From Toxonevra muliebris (lineage: Eukaryota > Arthropoda > Insecta > Diptera > Pallopteridae): a DNA stretch of 64,000 bases. Positions 10,720 to 23,752 of the stretch are shown here, piece after piece (the first letter of the stretch is position 1; each line of letters opens with the position of its first letter). The translations under genes were made by a program, and so were the position numbers. The notes under the pieces were generated by a model. That model made no database searches and had not been told where the DNA came from. It saw nothing but the letters and a program-made list of their open reading frames with translations. The stretch spans positions 72,854,400-72,918,399 of the forward strand of contig OY829328.1 of NCBI GenBank assembly GCA_963691655.1, given 5' to 3'.

Positions 10720-11423
10720 AGAACATGGCTGATAGTCTGTATTTGGAAGCCTGCTAAGAACAATAATTTCACCGAATTTCATTGTAATATCTTTAACGGT
10801 TACAGAGCTAGGACGAAACTTTTATTTTTTTTTTTTTTTTTTGTAAATATAGTCAATTTGTCTTTCTACTGTGGGAACGATTTTTATTCCAAATTCGAAG
10901 CTAACGGATTCAGTGGCTTCGGAGGCAATAAGGAACATATAGACACCATTTCATTTTTATATACCATATGTAGATATCAAAGGCAAGCCTTGATAAAATA
11001 AATATTAAGTTATAGGTAAGTATTAACGTTCATTGGGTTATGTCTGTGTACTATAGTCATCTTTAATGCCATTCGTTTTATGGCAATTTTCAAGGAAAGA
11101 AATACATAGATTTCTGCAAAATAATTTAGAAAAACCGCACATGTGTTGTGTCATCTACAATGCTATTTGTTCTATGATCATTTCTTTGAATAGATAAATT
11201 TGTTTTTGGTTTTTGTAAACCTATTTTAATTGATTGTGTTTCAAGGATCTTCTGCTCAATAGTATAGCAGTAATTTTTTCTTTATTTATTTATTCACAAT
11301 TCTTTACTTAACAGAAAAGTTATTATTTTAAATGTAAATATAAATAGAACATACGACTTTAACATCAATTGGTGTTAGTCGAAAAATTTTTCTTTTAGTG
11401 TATAACCTATCATTGGTCGTAAT

Positions 11424-11638
11424 CGGCGCAGTGAATAAGGCCGCGAACGAAAAACGAAATTAGGCCGCGCGGTCTAAAGTCACACGACCAAATGAATTTA
11501 GACCGCGATCGGAAAATGAATTTAGCGCGGGCTAAACTCATTTCGGTTTTGCGGCTTTAATTCACTTTTAAAATGTATTTAGACCGCCATGCAAAATGTG
11601 TCGTGGCCTAATGTCTCTCGTTCTAATGTCCATCCACC
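11424..11638. mobile_element. hAT-like MITE (unit B copy)
   Basis: Identical by eye to the unit A copy, with GTCGTAAT on both sides. Its presence at the same place in every unit shows that the insertion predates the amplification. Confidence 0.65.
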
Positions 11639-11987
11639 GTCGTAATCAATGGGATTAATGAGTTATGAAATTTTCAATATTCTTAAGCTTTTACAATATA
11701 CATAGTTAAGTTGTTACACTTTTGGCTTTTTAAGTTTAATATACCGATCATATCTTCTCTTAACTCTAGCAGATATTTTTAAAATTATGGTTTGCTTGTC
11801 TCCTTCTCTGCTATTTTTTTTTTATAAATTCGTAACAATTTGATAGAATTTTGCCTCGCATTAAAACATTTAGTGTTGAACCACTTGCAGAGCTTGGATT
11901 GTGTGAAACTTTTCTTATTTACCTTTTAGTTTGCCAGTTTTATTAGGTTAGTCAAATCCTCTAATTTGCAGTACCTCTCTTTCAATT

Positions 11988-12267
11988 TTACATTTCCAGA
12001 TCAATCTTATAATTTATAATAACAGCCAATATGATTGGAAGGTGATCCGACAATATTCCTTCTCCCACATCAAAACAATCTACATTACCTAATAACTCCT
12101 TATATATAGCGCATATGTCATTCACCGTTTCACCCACTCCACTGACGAACGTAAATTCCCCATTAACATCCTCTTCTGTCACACCATTTGCTACCACTAA
12201 GCCCAAATGATAACAAAAAGCCAATTTTTATGTTTTAATCTCCAATGGTTCTGGGTTTATCACCTCC
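11988..12267 (-). pseudogene. Endonuclease fragment, frameshifted (unit B copy)
   Basis: Same as the unit A copy, including the roughly 16 extra bases near 12210-12232 that interrupt the GDFN-like region. Confidence 0.6.
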
Positions 12268-13401
12268 ACTTCTTTGAGTAAACTCAATAATATACATATT
12301 TGTTCACAAAAAACTGGTTCCATAGGAAGAGATAATGATGGCTCAGGTATATTTGTAAATTTTGGTAATAATTCAATGCTAAAGTTTAATGAACTTCCTG
12401 TTTGTTGCACATGTCATAGTTATGGTTCCAAGTTTTTAATTGACCAATTAAAGTTTTGTTATAATTTCTCATATCAACCGTAGACAGCAGATAAATTTAT
12501 TAAAATTGATCTAGAAAATCAAAATATTAAGCGTGAAAATGACTAAATTCCTGCTTGTTTCCAAAAATTTGCTTAGATGCCAGTGTTGGGGCCTGGCGTG
12601 TAGAATGTGGTTAAAAAAATTTGCGGTAGTTTGTGATGCTCGGTTGCAGCCAGGCGTAGTGTCTTTGATTGTCATTGGGACACAATACCGCAATCTGCTA
12701 CTGGTAATTGATAATGGGAAATGATGCAACTGTTTATTGCCAGATATAAGGATGTATGGCGAATCTAATATTTTAATTTTTTCGTGAAATTTTATCTTAC
12801 GCTTCCAACCATTTTCAAATTGGAAAAAATACTTTAACAATTTTTACAATTATCAGCTGATTGATAAATACACAGTTTGACAGTTACGATTAGATTTACC
12901 AACTTTTTCTACCAAATTACCCGCTCTCTTTATTTACACCGTCCTAACGAGGATACCTATTTTACATTCGGGCAGTGTAAACGCACAATAAGTAACTATT
13001 AAATTCGACTGGCGGTGTTCAAAAAGAAAAATTATAAATGTGACGTTTGAAAATACTTGTTGAATTGGCGCCAACAAATTTAATTTTTCCTTACAACCGC
13101 GACGGTGATTTCGCGTTTCGTGTATAAATAATTAAAATGCGGTCATGTAAAGCTAGACAAAGATCTAGATTAAACCAATAAGTGCAGCACAGCGTAATGC
13201 AGACAGCAGCACACCAAGGCGTAATGTCTCAAGCGAAATTGAACAACGTTCTGAAAAACAAAACACTACTCCAACTCGATCTACTAATACTGCACAACCA
13301 CTGCCAACAAGCAGACGAGAGCATTCTAAGCCAGTGAAAAAGCTACTATAATATAAATATAGATTTTATGGTGACGGTGTTGTCTTTTAGTATGCAAAGT
13401 C

Positions 13402-13590
13402 ATGCTAAATTTGGGAACAGAAGTCTATCGATTGACACCAGATGATCTAGAGGTGATACAAAGTGCCACAGAAGCAACTGTTTCCCAACGTCTGAAAGAT
13501 GCCCACCTGCTAACGCTGCATCGTGGCCGTTTAACGCTGAGTCTTCAAGACCTGTTACCAATTCAATACTTACGATGTTGTAACCATTAG
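13402..13590 (+). pseudogene. Unrecognised 62-codon frame (unit B copy)
   Basis: Identical in translation to 6480-6668. Confidence 0.3.
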
Positions 13591-13789
13591 TAGCATATCA
13601 TACTGACTTCTAAACTAATATATGAAAATGTAAACTTTTTAAGGTATTCAATTGCTTTACTTATAAATACATATATACATTGACTTCTATATAACTATTA
13701 CAGTTTTGCGTCACTACAATTATAATACTATGTACTATTGTTGTTAATATCACTTTATCGCAGCAGCTAATATTTCTCTTGCCAAAACT

Positions 13790-15401
13790 TCAATCCATAA
13801 AATCCATAGGTTCATGCGGAGCGTAGCTGTCAAGTTCTAAAAGAAAACTAAACCGGCTACTTTGAAAGCTGGAGTGAGTGAAATTGGGATATTCAATAAA
13901 TTGGACATTTACAAATTTTCTGAATTTCGAGCTTTGCATCTGGAAAAACAAAATGAACAATTGTAAAAATTAGTGTTAATTTTAATCAAATTTATATTTT
14001 TTGTTAATTTTACACATACCTCAATTTTCTTTATTGGCAAGTTTTCTTTGCATGTTACCATCAATTGCAATTGAAACTTAAATGATTTTATAACTGTTCT
14101 GTAAGCAATAGTGCCTAAAAGCCAAGACAACCGAATGACATTATTTTTCACTAGTTCATATGGAATAGCAAGAATGTCTAAATTCCACGAATAGTTCACC
14201 ATCATGCTGATATGTTGTTTTAGACAAAAACGTTCATATTCGGTTCTCCCCGCATTCCAATTAAAATCAGCATAATGTAATACTCTGAGGTTTTGGAAAC
14301 AACGTGTATTTTCAATCTCTGTATCAATTCCTTTTACAACATGCATGATTATTGTCTCAACATTATTTAGATGTTTAATTGTTTCCCATATCGGAATTAC
14401 AGGATCATTTAACATCAGGTCACCTAGATGAATTGTTTTAACTCGTGTTGCAAACTGCGGCAGATGTAAAACTTTATGGAAAGCTAACATATCGTTGCGC
14501 AGTAATTTATCGGATAAGCTTGACCAACAGGTGATACGTTTTAAGTACGGTAATGTGCTCAAATCTAGGCAAAAATGTGCTAGGATCTCTCCAACCATTG
14601 AAACCTCCTCCAATGTTGATGGCAGCTCAACGATTTCTTTGAAAATGTTTACAAAAGGATTTATTTTGTTTATTTCAACATAACCAATTCCAAGTAAACG
14701 TAATTTGAATTTTTGGAAAATCTCATTAAAACGACTTAGATTTTCCATTTTTGATGAAAGAAAATAAATTGATAGCTCTGTAAGATTCGGGAGCTCCAAA
14801 ATATTATCGAAATCAATAGTACTTGCTTCGATCACTAGCCTCTGTATGTTGGGAAAGGCTTTTGTTATTATTCTTGTAGCATCAAATTTTATGGGCTCCA
14901 TTCTTGCTAGCAAACAATCTACGTTCTCAAAATTTTGTTTCGATAGCGCTCTCAAATTATCAACGGTCAAACGGTCCAAATTTAGGTTTGTCATAATAGG
15001 GAATAGATTTGTCATGTGCCATTGAAAATCGCTACTTTTCTTAGCATTTATATATGTCGGTCTAGACCACTCCTTAATTTTTAGTTTTCTAGTTTTAGTA
15101 CGCCAGCACGAGATAACTGCATTTTCAAATTTTTTGTTCACTTTTCGCAGTACATCCAATTCTTGCAATTCGAAATATTTGAAAATCGCTATTAAACAAT
15201 CATCGTTGAGCTTGAAAATCGGACCTGAAATGAAACAAAGATAGACAGAATTTAATTAAATAGAATGCTGAGTTAGATCCTTTCCGCACTTTTTAAAACA
15301 AACACTTAATTTATATAAAAGTATTTAACGAATTTATGTATTTAAATATGCAATTGTAATGATTACTTACATATATTTTTAACACTGCTACGTAGTTCCA
15401 T
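13790..15401 (-). CDS. F-box/leucine-rich-repeat protein, copy 2
   Basis: Exons 15401-15371, 15224-14020 and 13939-13790. The predicted 461-residue protein is identical to copy 1 over the large exon, and all four splice sites are the same. It sits head to tail with copies 1 and 3, each with its own promoter, so the genes are transcribed independently rather than as a polycistron. Identity across introns as well as exons indicates very recent duplication or continuing homogenisation, not purifying selection alone. Confidence 0.82.
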
Positions 15402-15513
15402 ATCTGTATATTTAAATCTTACGAAAAATTGTAATAAATTACTGACAAAAATATTATATTCCAATGTTTGTCTCTCGTCCTCGTTGTTCTTTGCTTGAAT
15501 GCTTCTTATCAAC

Positions 15514-15547
15514 TGTTCACCGATCATTCGACCTCCACATTTTTATA
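15514..15547 (-). promoter_or_regulatory. Core promoter of F-box copy 2
   Basis: TATAAAAA at 15547-15540 and ACAGTT with its A at 15514, unchanged from copy 1. Confidence 0.5.
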
Positions 15548-16306
15548 CCTAATTGTGAAACAAAAGTTCCACCCCTATTAAAAGAATTTAAAGAAACCAT
15601 GTGTTGGTAAAGTGTAAACACCCAATAAACAATTTATTGCAAACACGTGTTGTAAAGCATGCGAAATAAGATACATATCCTTAAAAAAAATTTGTCATCT
15701 GCTAATACAAAAGAAATATGAAATCACAAACTATAATTAGTTATTTGACATTTAATTTTCATAAATAGCTAATTTTGGTTTTTTGACAGATGTACTTGGA
15801 ACGAAAAAGAGAACCCCATATTGGTATATATACTAAAGATACGATAACAAGTTATAATCGAAAGGAGCCCTGGAGAGATGAACCAGGGGTTAGAAGATAT
15901 CAAAAAAAGAAACAGCACGTCTATGTAAAATAATTCTTCTAAAGTTGAAAGAAATCCACTCGGTTTAGATGATATCACTACAATATTAAGTAGCTGACAA
16001 TATAAAATCAAGATAAATGCTTATTGGGTTATGCTTGCAAATGTCTTTATAATGGCTGTTTGTTTTATGGTATTTTCTTTGAACAGATAAATGTGTTTTT
16101 AGTTTTTATTAACCAATTTCAATTTATGTTTCAAGGATCTTTACCTCAATAACTCGTACACTCATGTAATCACGGTATGTTTTTTGATTTTGGTAATAAC
16201 CACTTTAATGTGGCTCCAAGTTTAATGTATCTCTGTTTTGCAGCGCATCTGATGCACTGCAACAATGTGTGGAAGCCAACAGCATGGATAAAAGCAGCGT
16301 TCGTAA

Positions 16307-16777
16307 CTCTCTCAGGGAAATGAGTGCTTTCCGTGGTAGGAAAAAATCGAGATGTTGATTTTCGTATTTAGAAACCCCCAAATAGTAAAAAAAAATCTAC
16401 TCACAAATTTTTACCTGTCCAGGTTTAGCCGTACGCGAGGTATACAAATATTTACAAAAAACGTTCAGGGAGCTTTAAAATACTCCGACTTACACAAAAT
16501 GTGTCTATCGACAAAGGACGGTTCAATCTACATAAGAAATTTGTTTTTTACACATCTTTTTATTATTTAGTATTTTTAACAATTTTTTGAAATTGACACA
16601 AAAAAAAAGAGAACAAAAAAAAAGTGAAGTAAGTTTCGACGATAATGTAATAATTGTAACAAAATAAATTTCAAACGATAGAGGAAAAAACAACAATGGT
16701 TTGGTTGGCATTTAAATCGAAGTCAGGAGAAATGTTCAAATTCATGTACACATATGTGTTCGAAAATCCTGAGAGGG
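16307..16777. mobile_element. piggyBac-like MITE (unit C copy)
   Basis: Same mutated left end as in unit B (GTAA at 16303-16306) and an intact TTAA at the right end. Confidence 0.65.
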
Positions 16778-17564
16778 TTAAACATCTACTTAGTAGTTAG
16801 ACTATCAGATAGACAAAATTTCAGTTCAACGAGGGTTGGTAGATATCAAAAAAGAAGCAGTACATCTCGGTAAGAGAATTTATAAATTCATGCTGCAATT
16901 AAAATTCAACGATTAACAACAGCTCTTATTGAGATGCCTGGAAATACGAGATGTCTGACATAATTTATTTATTTTTTGAGCATACTGACCTGCAATTGTA
17001 GTTTCATAAAATTTTGAGTGTAATCTAAAATATATTTTAAAGGGGCTACGCAGCAAAAATCAAGGAAACGTAGAATTTTTCTATATACTGTATGAGCCGA
17101 TTTTGCAAAAATTCTATGCATAAGTGTTTTTTTTACCCTATTTTGATGTTACAAATGTACAAAAGGGAGTTCCGAAGCAAAAGTTGGTAAAAATTTTATT
17201 ACGTTCAAAACAACAAAAATAAAAAATTATATCAAAAATCTTGTATTTACCCTCTCTACTTTATCCACTCTAAAGCATATAGTAACTAGCTTCGCTGTAC
17301 GGCCCTGTTAAAGTTTTGGTAATACAAAAAGTAAACCAAAAAATCGTTTCAAAGGAAACTACCATGTGAGCGTACCAGCTTCCGATTTAAATCTAATTAT
17401 TATTGCACTTATAATTCATATCGTTAACATGGATTCTTCCATTTCCATTTATCCAATAGTGCTCTTCTCAGTTTGCAGAATTATCATCTCACCTTAACAC
17501 ATAAACCTTCATCACCTTTCTTGCAATATATATATAGCGGCAAAATATGTGAGTTGAATATTCA

Positions 17565-17641
17565 GAATTTCACTTTCGAGTGAAATTGAAATAGCTGCAA
17601 TATGAATTGTACTGTTTCAATTTCACTTGAGAGTGAAATTC
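17565..17641. repeat. Nested inverted repeat (unit C copy)
   Basis: Same arms and spacing as at 3721-3797. Confidence 0.75.
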
Positions 17642-18345
17642 AGAACATGGCTGATAGTCTGTATTTGGAAGCCTGCTAAGAACAATAATTTCACCGAATT
17701 TCATTGTAATATCTTTAACGGTTACAGAGCTAGGACGAAACTTTTATTTTTTTTTTTTTTTTTTGTAAATATAGTCAATTTGTCTTTCTACTGTGGGAAC
17801 GATTTTTATTCCAAATTCGAAGCTAACGGATTCAGTGGCTTCGGAGGCAATAAGGAACATATAGACACCATTTCATTTTTATATACCATATGTAGATATC
17901 AAAGGCAAGCCTTGATAAAATAAATATTAAGTTATAGGTAAGTATTAACGTTCATTGGGTTATGTCTGTGTACTATAGTCATCTTTAATGCCATTCGTTT
18001 TATGGCAATTTTCAAGGAAAGAAATACATAGATTTCTGCAAAATAATTTAGAAAAACTGCACATGCATTGTGTCATATACAATGCTATTTGTTCTATGAT
18101 CATTTCTTTGAATAGATAAATTTGTTTTTGGTTTTTGTAAACCTATTTTAATTGATTGTGTTTCAAGGATCTTCTGCTCAATAGTATAGCAGTAATTTTT
18201 TCTTTATTTATTTATTCACAATTCTTTACTTAACAGAAAAGTTATTATTTTAAATGTAAATATAAATAGAACATACGACTTTAACATCAATTGGTGTTAG
18301 TCGAAAAATTTTTCTTTTAGTGTATAACCTATCATTGGTCGTAAT

Positions 18346-18560
18346 CGGCGCAGTGAATAAGGCCGCGAACGAAAAACGAAATTAGGCCGCGCGGTCTAAA
18401 GTCACACGACCAAATGAATTTAGACCGCGATCGGAAAATGAATTTAGCGCGGGCTAAACTCATTTCGGTTTTGCGGCTTTAATTCACTTTTAAAATGTAT
18501 TTAGACCGCCATGCAAAATGTGTCGTGGCCTAATGTCTCTCGTTCTAATGTCCATCCACC
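18346..18560. mobile_element. hAT-like MITE (unit C copy)
   Basis: Same element and flanking GTCGTAAT repeats as at 4502-4716. Confidence 0.65.
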
Positions 18561-18924
18561 GTCGTAATCAATGGGATTAATGAGTTATGAAATTTTCAAT
18601 ATTCTTAAGCTTTTACAATATACATAGTTAAGTTGTTACACTTTTGGCTTTTTAAGTTTAATATACCGATCATATCTTCTCTTAACTCTAGCAGATGTTT
18701 TTAAAATTATGGTTTGCTTTCAAATATTTGAGCTTGTCTCCTCTGCTAGTTTTTTTTTTTATAAATTCGTAACAATTTGAAAGATTTTTGCCTCGCATTA
18801 AAACATTTAGTGTTGAACCACTTGCAGAGCTTGGGTTGTGTGAAACTTTTCTTATTTACCTTTTAGTTTGCCAGTTTTATTAGGTTAGTCAAATCCTCTA
18901 ATTTGCAGTACCTCTCTTTCAATT

Positions 18925-19218
18925 TTACATTTCCAGATCAATCTTATAATTTATAATAACAGTCAATATGATTGGAAGGTGATCCGACCATATTCCTTCT
19001 CCCACATCAAAACAATCTACATTACCTAATAACTCCTTATATATAGCGCATATGTCATTCACCGTTTCACCCACTCCACTGACGAACGTAAATTCCTCAT
19101 TAATATCCTCTTCGGTCACATCATTTGCTACCACTAAGCCCAAATGATTTATGTTTAAATCTCCAATGATTCTGGGTTTATCACCTCCACTTCTTTGAGT
19201 AAACTCAATAATATACAT
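18925..19218 (-). pseudogene. Non-LTR endonuclease fragment with continuous frame (unit C copy)
   Basis: A 97-codon open stretch contains RIIGDLNINHLG (the GDFNxH metal and catalytic motif, here GDLN), then EFTFVSGVGETVND and IWSDHLPI. This order is that of the C-terminal half of endonuclease-exonuclease-phosphatase domains in non-LTR retrotransposons. The domain's N-terminal half and the reverse transcriptase are missing, so it is still a fragment. It is less damaged than the A and B copies and probably closer to the ancestral state. Confidence 0.65.
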
Positions 19219-20322
19219 ATTTGTTCACAAAAAACTGGTTCCACAGGAAGAGATAATGATGGCTCAGGTATATTTGTAAATTTTGGTAATAATTCAATGC
19301 TAAAGTTTAATGAACTTCCTGTTTGTTGCACATGTCATAGTTATGGTTCCAAGTTTTTAATTGACCAATTAAAGTTTTGTTATAATTTCTCATATCAACC
19401 GTAGACAGCAGATAAATTTATTAAAATTGATCTAGAAAATCAAAATATTAAGCGTGAAAATGACTAAATTCCTGCTTGTTTCCAAAAATTTGCTTAGATG
19501 CCAGTGTTGGGGCCTGGCGTGTAGAATGTGGTTAAAAAAATTTGCGGTAGTTTGTGATGCTCGGTTGCAGCCAGGCGTAGTGTCTTTGATTGTCATTGGG
19601 ACACAATACCGCAATCTGCTACTGGTAATTGATAATGGGAAATGATGCAACTGTTTATTGCCAGATATAAGGATGTATGGCGAATCTAATATTTTAATTT
19701 TTTCGTGAAATTTTATCTTACGCTTCCAACCATTTTCAAATTGGAAAAAATACTTTAACAATTTTTACAATTATCAGCTGATTGATAAATACACAGTTTG
19801 ACAGTTACGATTAGATTTACCAACTTTTTCTACCAAATTACCCGCTCTCTTTATTTACACCGTCCTAACGAGGATACCTATTTTACATTCGGGCAGTGTA
19901 AACGCACAATAAGTAACTATTAAATTCGACTGGCGGTGTTCAAAAAGAAAAATTATAAATGTGACGTTTGAAAATACTTGTTGAATTGGCGCCAACAAAT
20001 TTAATTTTTCCTTACAACCGCGACGGTGATTTCGCGTTTCGTGTATAAATAATTAAAATGCGGTCATGTAAAGCTAGACAAAGATCTAGATTAAACCAAT
20101 AAGTGCAGCACAGCGTAATGCAGACAGCAGCACACCAAGGCGTCATGTCTCAAGCGAAATTGAACAACGTTCTGAAAAACAAAACACTACTCCAACTCGA
20201 TCTACTAATACTGCACTACCACTGCCAACAAGCAGACGAGAGCATTCTAAGCCAGTGAAAAAGCTACTATAATATAAATATAGATTTTATGGTGACGGGG
20301 TTGTCTTTTAGTATGCAAAGTC

Positions 20323-20511
20323 ATGCTAAATTTGGGAACAGATGTCTATCGATTGATACCAGATGATCTAGAGGTGATACAAAGTGCCACAGAAGCAACT
20401 GTTTCCCAACGTCTGAAAGATGCCCACCTGCTAACGCTGCATCGTGGCCGTTTAACGCTGAGTCTTCAAGACCTGTTACCAATTCAATACTTACGATGTT
20501 GTAACCATTAG
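20323..20511 (+). pseudogene. Unrecognised 62-codon frame (unit C copy)
   Basis: Differs from the A and B copies by at least two residues (GTDVYRLIPDD against GTEVYRLTPDD). Confidence 0.3.
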
Positions 20512-20710
20512 TAGCATATCATACTGACTTCTAAACTAATATATGAAAATGTAAACTTTTTAAGGTATTCAATTGCTTTACTTATAAATACATATATACA
20601 TTGACTTCTATATAACTATTACAGTTTTGCGTCACTACAATTATAATACTATGTACTATTGTTGTTAATATCACTTTATCGCAGCAGCTAATATTTCTCT
20701 TGCCAAAACT

Positions 20711-22322
20711 TCAATCCATAAAATCCATAGGTTCATGCGGAGCGTAGCTGTCAAGTTCTAAAAGAAAACTAAACCGGCTACTTTGAAAGCTGGAGTGAGT
20801 GAAATTGGGATATTCAATAAATTGGACATTTACAAATTTTCTGAATTTCGAGCTTTGCATCTGGAAAAACAAAATGAACAATTGTAAAAATTAGTGTTAA
20901 TTTTAATCAAATTTATATTTTTTGTTAATTTTACACATACCTCAATTTTCTTTATTGGCAAGTTTTCTTTGCATGTTACCATCAATTGCAATTGAAACTT
21001 AAATGATTTTATAACTGTTCTGTAAGCAATAGTGCCTAAAAGCCAAGACAACCGAATGACATTATTTTTCACTAGTTCATATGGAATAGCAAGAATGTCT
21101 AAATTCCACGAATAGTTCACCATCATGCTGATATGTTGTTTTAGACAAAAACGTTCATATTCGGTTCTCCCCGCATTCCAATTAAAATCAGCATAATGTA
21201 ATACTCTGAGGTTTTGGAAACAACGTGTATTTTCAATCTCTGTATCAATTCCTTTTACAACATGCATGATTATTGTCTCAACATTATTTAGATGTTTAAT
21301 TGTTTCCCATATCGGAATTACAGGATCATTTAACATCAGGTCACCTAGATGAATTGTTTTAACTCGTGTTGCAAACTGCGGCAGATGTAAAACTTTATGG
21401 AAAGCTAACATATCGTTGCGCAGTAATTTATCGGATAAGCTTGACCAACAGGTGATACGTTTTAAGTACGGTAATGTGCTCAAATCTAGGCAAAAATGTG
21501 CTAGAATCTCTCCAACCATTGAAACCTCCTCCAATGTTGATGGCAGCTCAACGATTTCTTTGAAAATGTTTACAAAAGGATTTATTTTGTTTATTTCAAC
21601 ATAACCAATTCCAAGTAAACGTAATTTGAATTTTTGGAAAATCTCATTAAAACGACTTAGATTTTCCATTTTTGATGAAAGAAAATAAATTGATAGCTCT
21701 GTAAGATTCGGGAGCTCCAAAATATTATCGAAATCAATGGTACTTGCTTCGATCACTAGCCTCTGTATGTTGGGAAAGGCTTTTGTTATTATTCTTGTAG
21801 CATCAAATTTTATGGGCTCCATTCTTGCTAGCAAACAATCTACGTTCTCAAAATTTTGTTTCGATAGCGCTCTCAAATTATCAACGGTCAAACGGTCCAA
21901 ATTTAGGTTTGTCATAATAGGGAATAGATTTGTCATGTGCCATTGAAAATCGCTACTTTTCTTAGCATTTATATATGTCGGTCTAGACCACTCCTTAATT
22001 TTTAGTTTTCTAGTTTTAGTACGCCAGCACGAGATAACTGCATTTTCAAATTTTTTGTTCACTTTTCGCAGTACATCCAATTCTTGCAATTCGAAATATT
22101 TGAAAATCGCTATTAAACAATCATCGTTGAGCTTGAAAATCGGACCTGAAATGAAACAAAGATAGACAGAATTTAATTAAATAGAATGCTGAGTTAGATC
22201 CTTTCCGCACTTTTTAAAACAAACACTAAATTTATATAAAAGTATTTAACGAATATATGTATTTAAATATGCAATTGTAATGATTACTTACATATATTTT
22301 TAACACTGCTACGTAGTTCCAT
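20711..22322 (-). CDS. F-box/leucine-rich-repeat protein, copy 3
   Basis: Exons 22322-22292, 22145-20941 and 20860-20711, with the same splice sites and protein as copies 1 and 2. Its leader differs: about 14 extra bases (containing ACTTATACAACAA on the plus strand, near 22344) lie between the promoter and the ATG. They break the longer upstream reading frame seen in copies 1 and 2. The same extra bases occur in the old paralogue, so they are ancestral, and translation must start at the ATG at 22322. Confidence 0.82.
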
Positions 22323-23126
22323 ATCTGTATATTTAAATCTTACACTTATACAACAAACGAAAAATTGCAATAAATTACTGACAGAAAAATATTATATTCC
22401 AATGTTTGTCTCTCGTCCTCGTTGTTCTTTGCTTGAATGCTTCTTATCAACTGTTCACCGATCATTCGACCTCCACATTTTTATACCTAATTGTGAAACA
22501 AAAGTTCCACCCCTATTAAAAGAATTTAAAGAAACCATGTGTTGGTAAAGTGTAAATACCCAATAAACAATTTATTGCAAACACGTGTTGTAAAGCATGC
22601 GAAATAAGATACATATCCTTAAAAAAAATTTGTCATCTGCTAATACAAAAGAAATATGAAATCACAAACTATAATTAGTTATTTGACATTTAATTTTCAT
22701 AAATAGCTAATTTTGGTTTTTTGACAGATGTACTTGGAAGAGAACCCCATATTGGTATATATACTAAAAATACGATAACAAGTTATAATCGAAAGGAGCC
22801 CTGGAGAGATGAACCAGGGGTTAGAAGATATCAAAAAAAGAAACAGCACGTCTATGTAAAATAATTCTTCTAAAGTTGAAAGAAATCCACTCGGTTTAGA
22901 TGATATCACTACAATATTAAGTAGCTGACAATATAAAATCAATATAAATGCTTATTGGGTTATGCTTGCAAAATGTCTTTATTATGGCTGTTTGTTTTAT
23001 GGTATTTTCTTTGAACAGATAAATGTGTTTTTAGTTTTTATTAACCCATTTCAATTTATGTTTCAAGGATCTTTACCTCAATAACTCGTACACATATTAC
23101 AATTTTTTCCATCTTAAGAGAGACCT
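22257..23126. repeat. Truncated tandem unit D
   Basis: The first 870 bp or so of another unit. Homology to unit A ends after a stretch matching CTCAAGAGAGA (A, about 2310). It has the ancestral stretch missing from B and C and the empty Harbinger site. Beyond 23126 the sequence is unrelated until unit-like sequence resumes, heavily mutated, at about 27059. Confidence 0.8.
22452..22485 (-). promoter_or_regulatory. Core promoter of F-box copy 3
   Basis: TATAAAAA at 22485-22478 and ACAGTT with its A at 22452. Confidence 0.5.
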
Positions 23127-23752
23127 ATAATAAAATTTGATGGGAAACATATTTCTTGAACATATTAACTCTCTATGAACCTTCGTAATGGGTAAATAGT
23201 TGGATTGTTTATCAGTGAGAATTGATTATATTTTCATGTCTTAGAAAATAGTGTTTTTTGTGCATTTAAAGAAATAATTTTCAAACCTTTTCGATTGGAT
23301 TTCAAAGTTGAGGGTATGTATTGATGCATCTTATGGATAAAGTTAACACTTACTTAAAAATTGGTTTATTTAAACGAGTTATTGAACACCTAAATTTGAA
23401 AAGTTTTTTGTATTTATTTTAAACTTTGATAGAGGTGAAAATATTTATATCCGCGTGCATCCGAGTGTCAAACACATTTTCGCCCTTTTATTTTAATTTT
23501 TACTGAGGAATTCCAATGTTTTTAAATTTCTTCAATTTAAATTTGATTTTGTTGATGCTACCGAGAAATAGAGGTATAAAAACCACCATATTAGCATTTT
23601 TAGCTAAATTTATGCAAAATATGACTAATTACGGGCCCTCGAAGGAGAGGTTTCATCTCAAATACTATGAGATATTTAAACACAAAAATATAATATTTAA
23701 TGTTACAAAATACATACATGTACCGTCAAGATCTGCAGGGGTTAATAAGAAC
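23127..23752. other. AT-rich spacer, no recognised feature
   Basis: A plus-strand open stretch begins at 23516 and runs into the transposase-like segment described next. Its first part matches nothing I recognise. Confidence 0.4.

Larger units (their letters stand above)
8414..15335. repeat. Tandem repeat unit B (6,922 bp)
   Basis: A complete unit. From its left end to about 10546 it shares derived bases with unit C: loss of a roughly 31-bp stretch near 9240, GTAA instead of TTAA at 9381, and single-base variants to 10546. From about 11136 on it instead matches unit A, including 16 extra bases in the endonuclease fragment. It is therefore mosaic. Confidence 0.92.
15336..22256. repeat. Tandem repeat unit C (6,921 bp)
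   Basis: A complete unit. Its left part is nearly identical to unit B, but from about 18050 to about 20360 it carries many differences from both A and B: substitutions near 18055-18090, a small insertion and deletion near 18715-18750, absence of the 16 extra bases in the endonuclease fragment near 19148, and changes at 20289-20360. In the large F-box exon I noticed only two changes from the other copies (near 21505 and 21739), both silent. Confidence 0.92.

Noticed and set aside
21416..21946. Plus-strand frames opposite the F-box genes
   Set aside because: They are antisense shadows of the large F-box exon.
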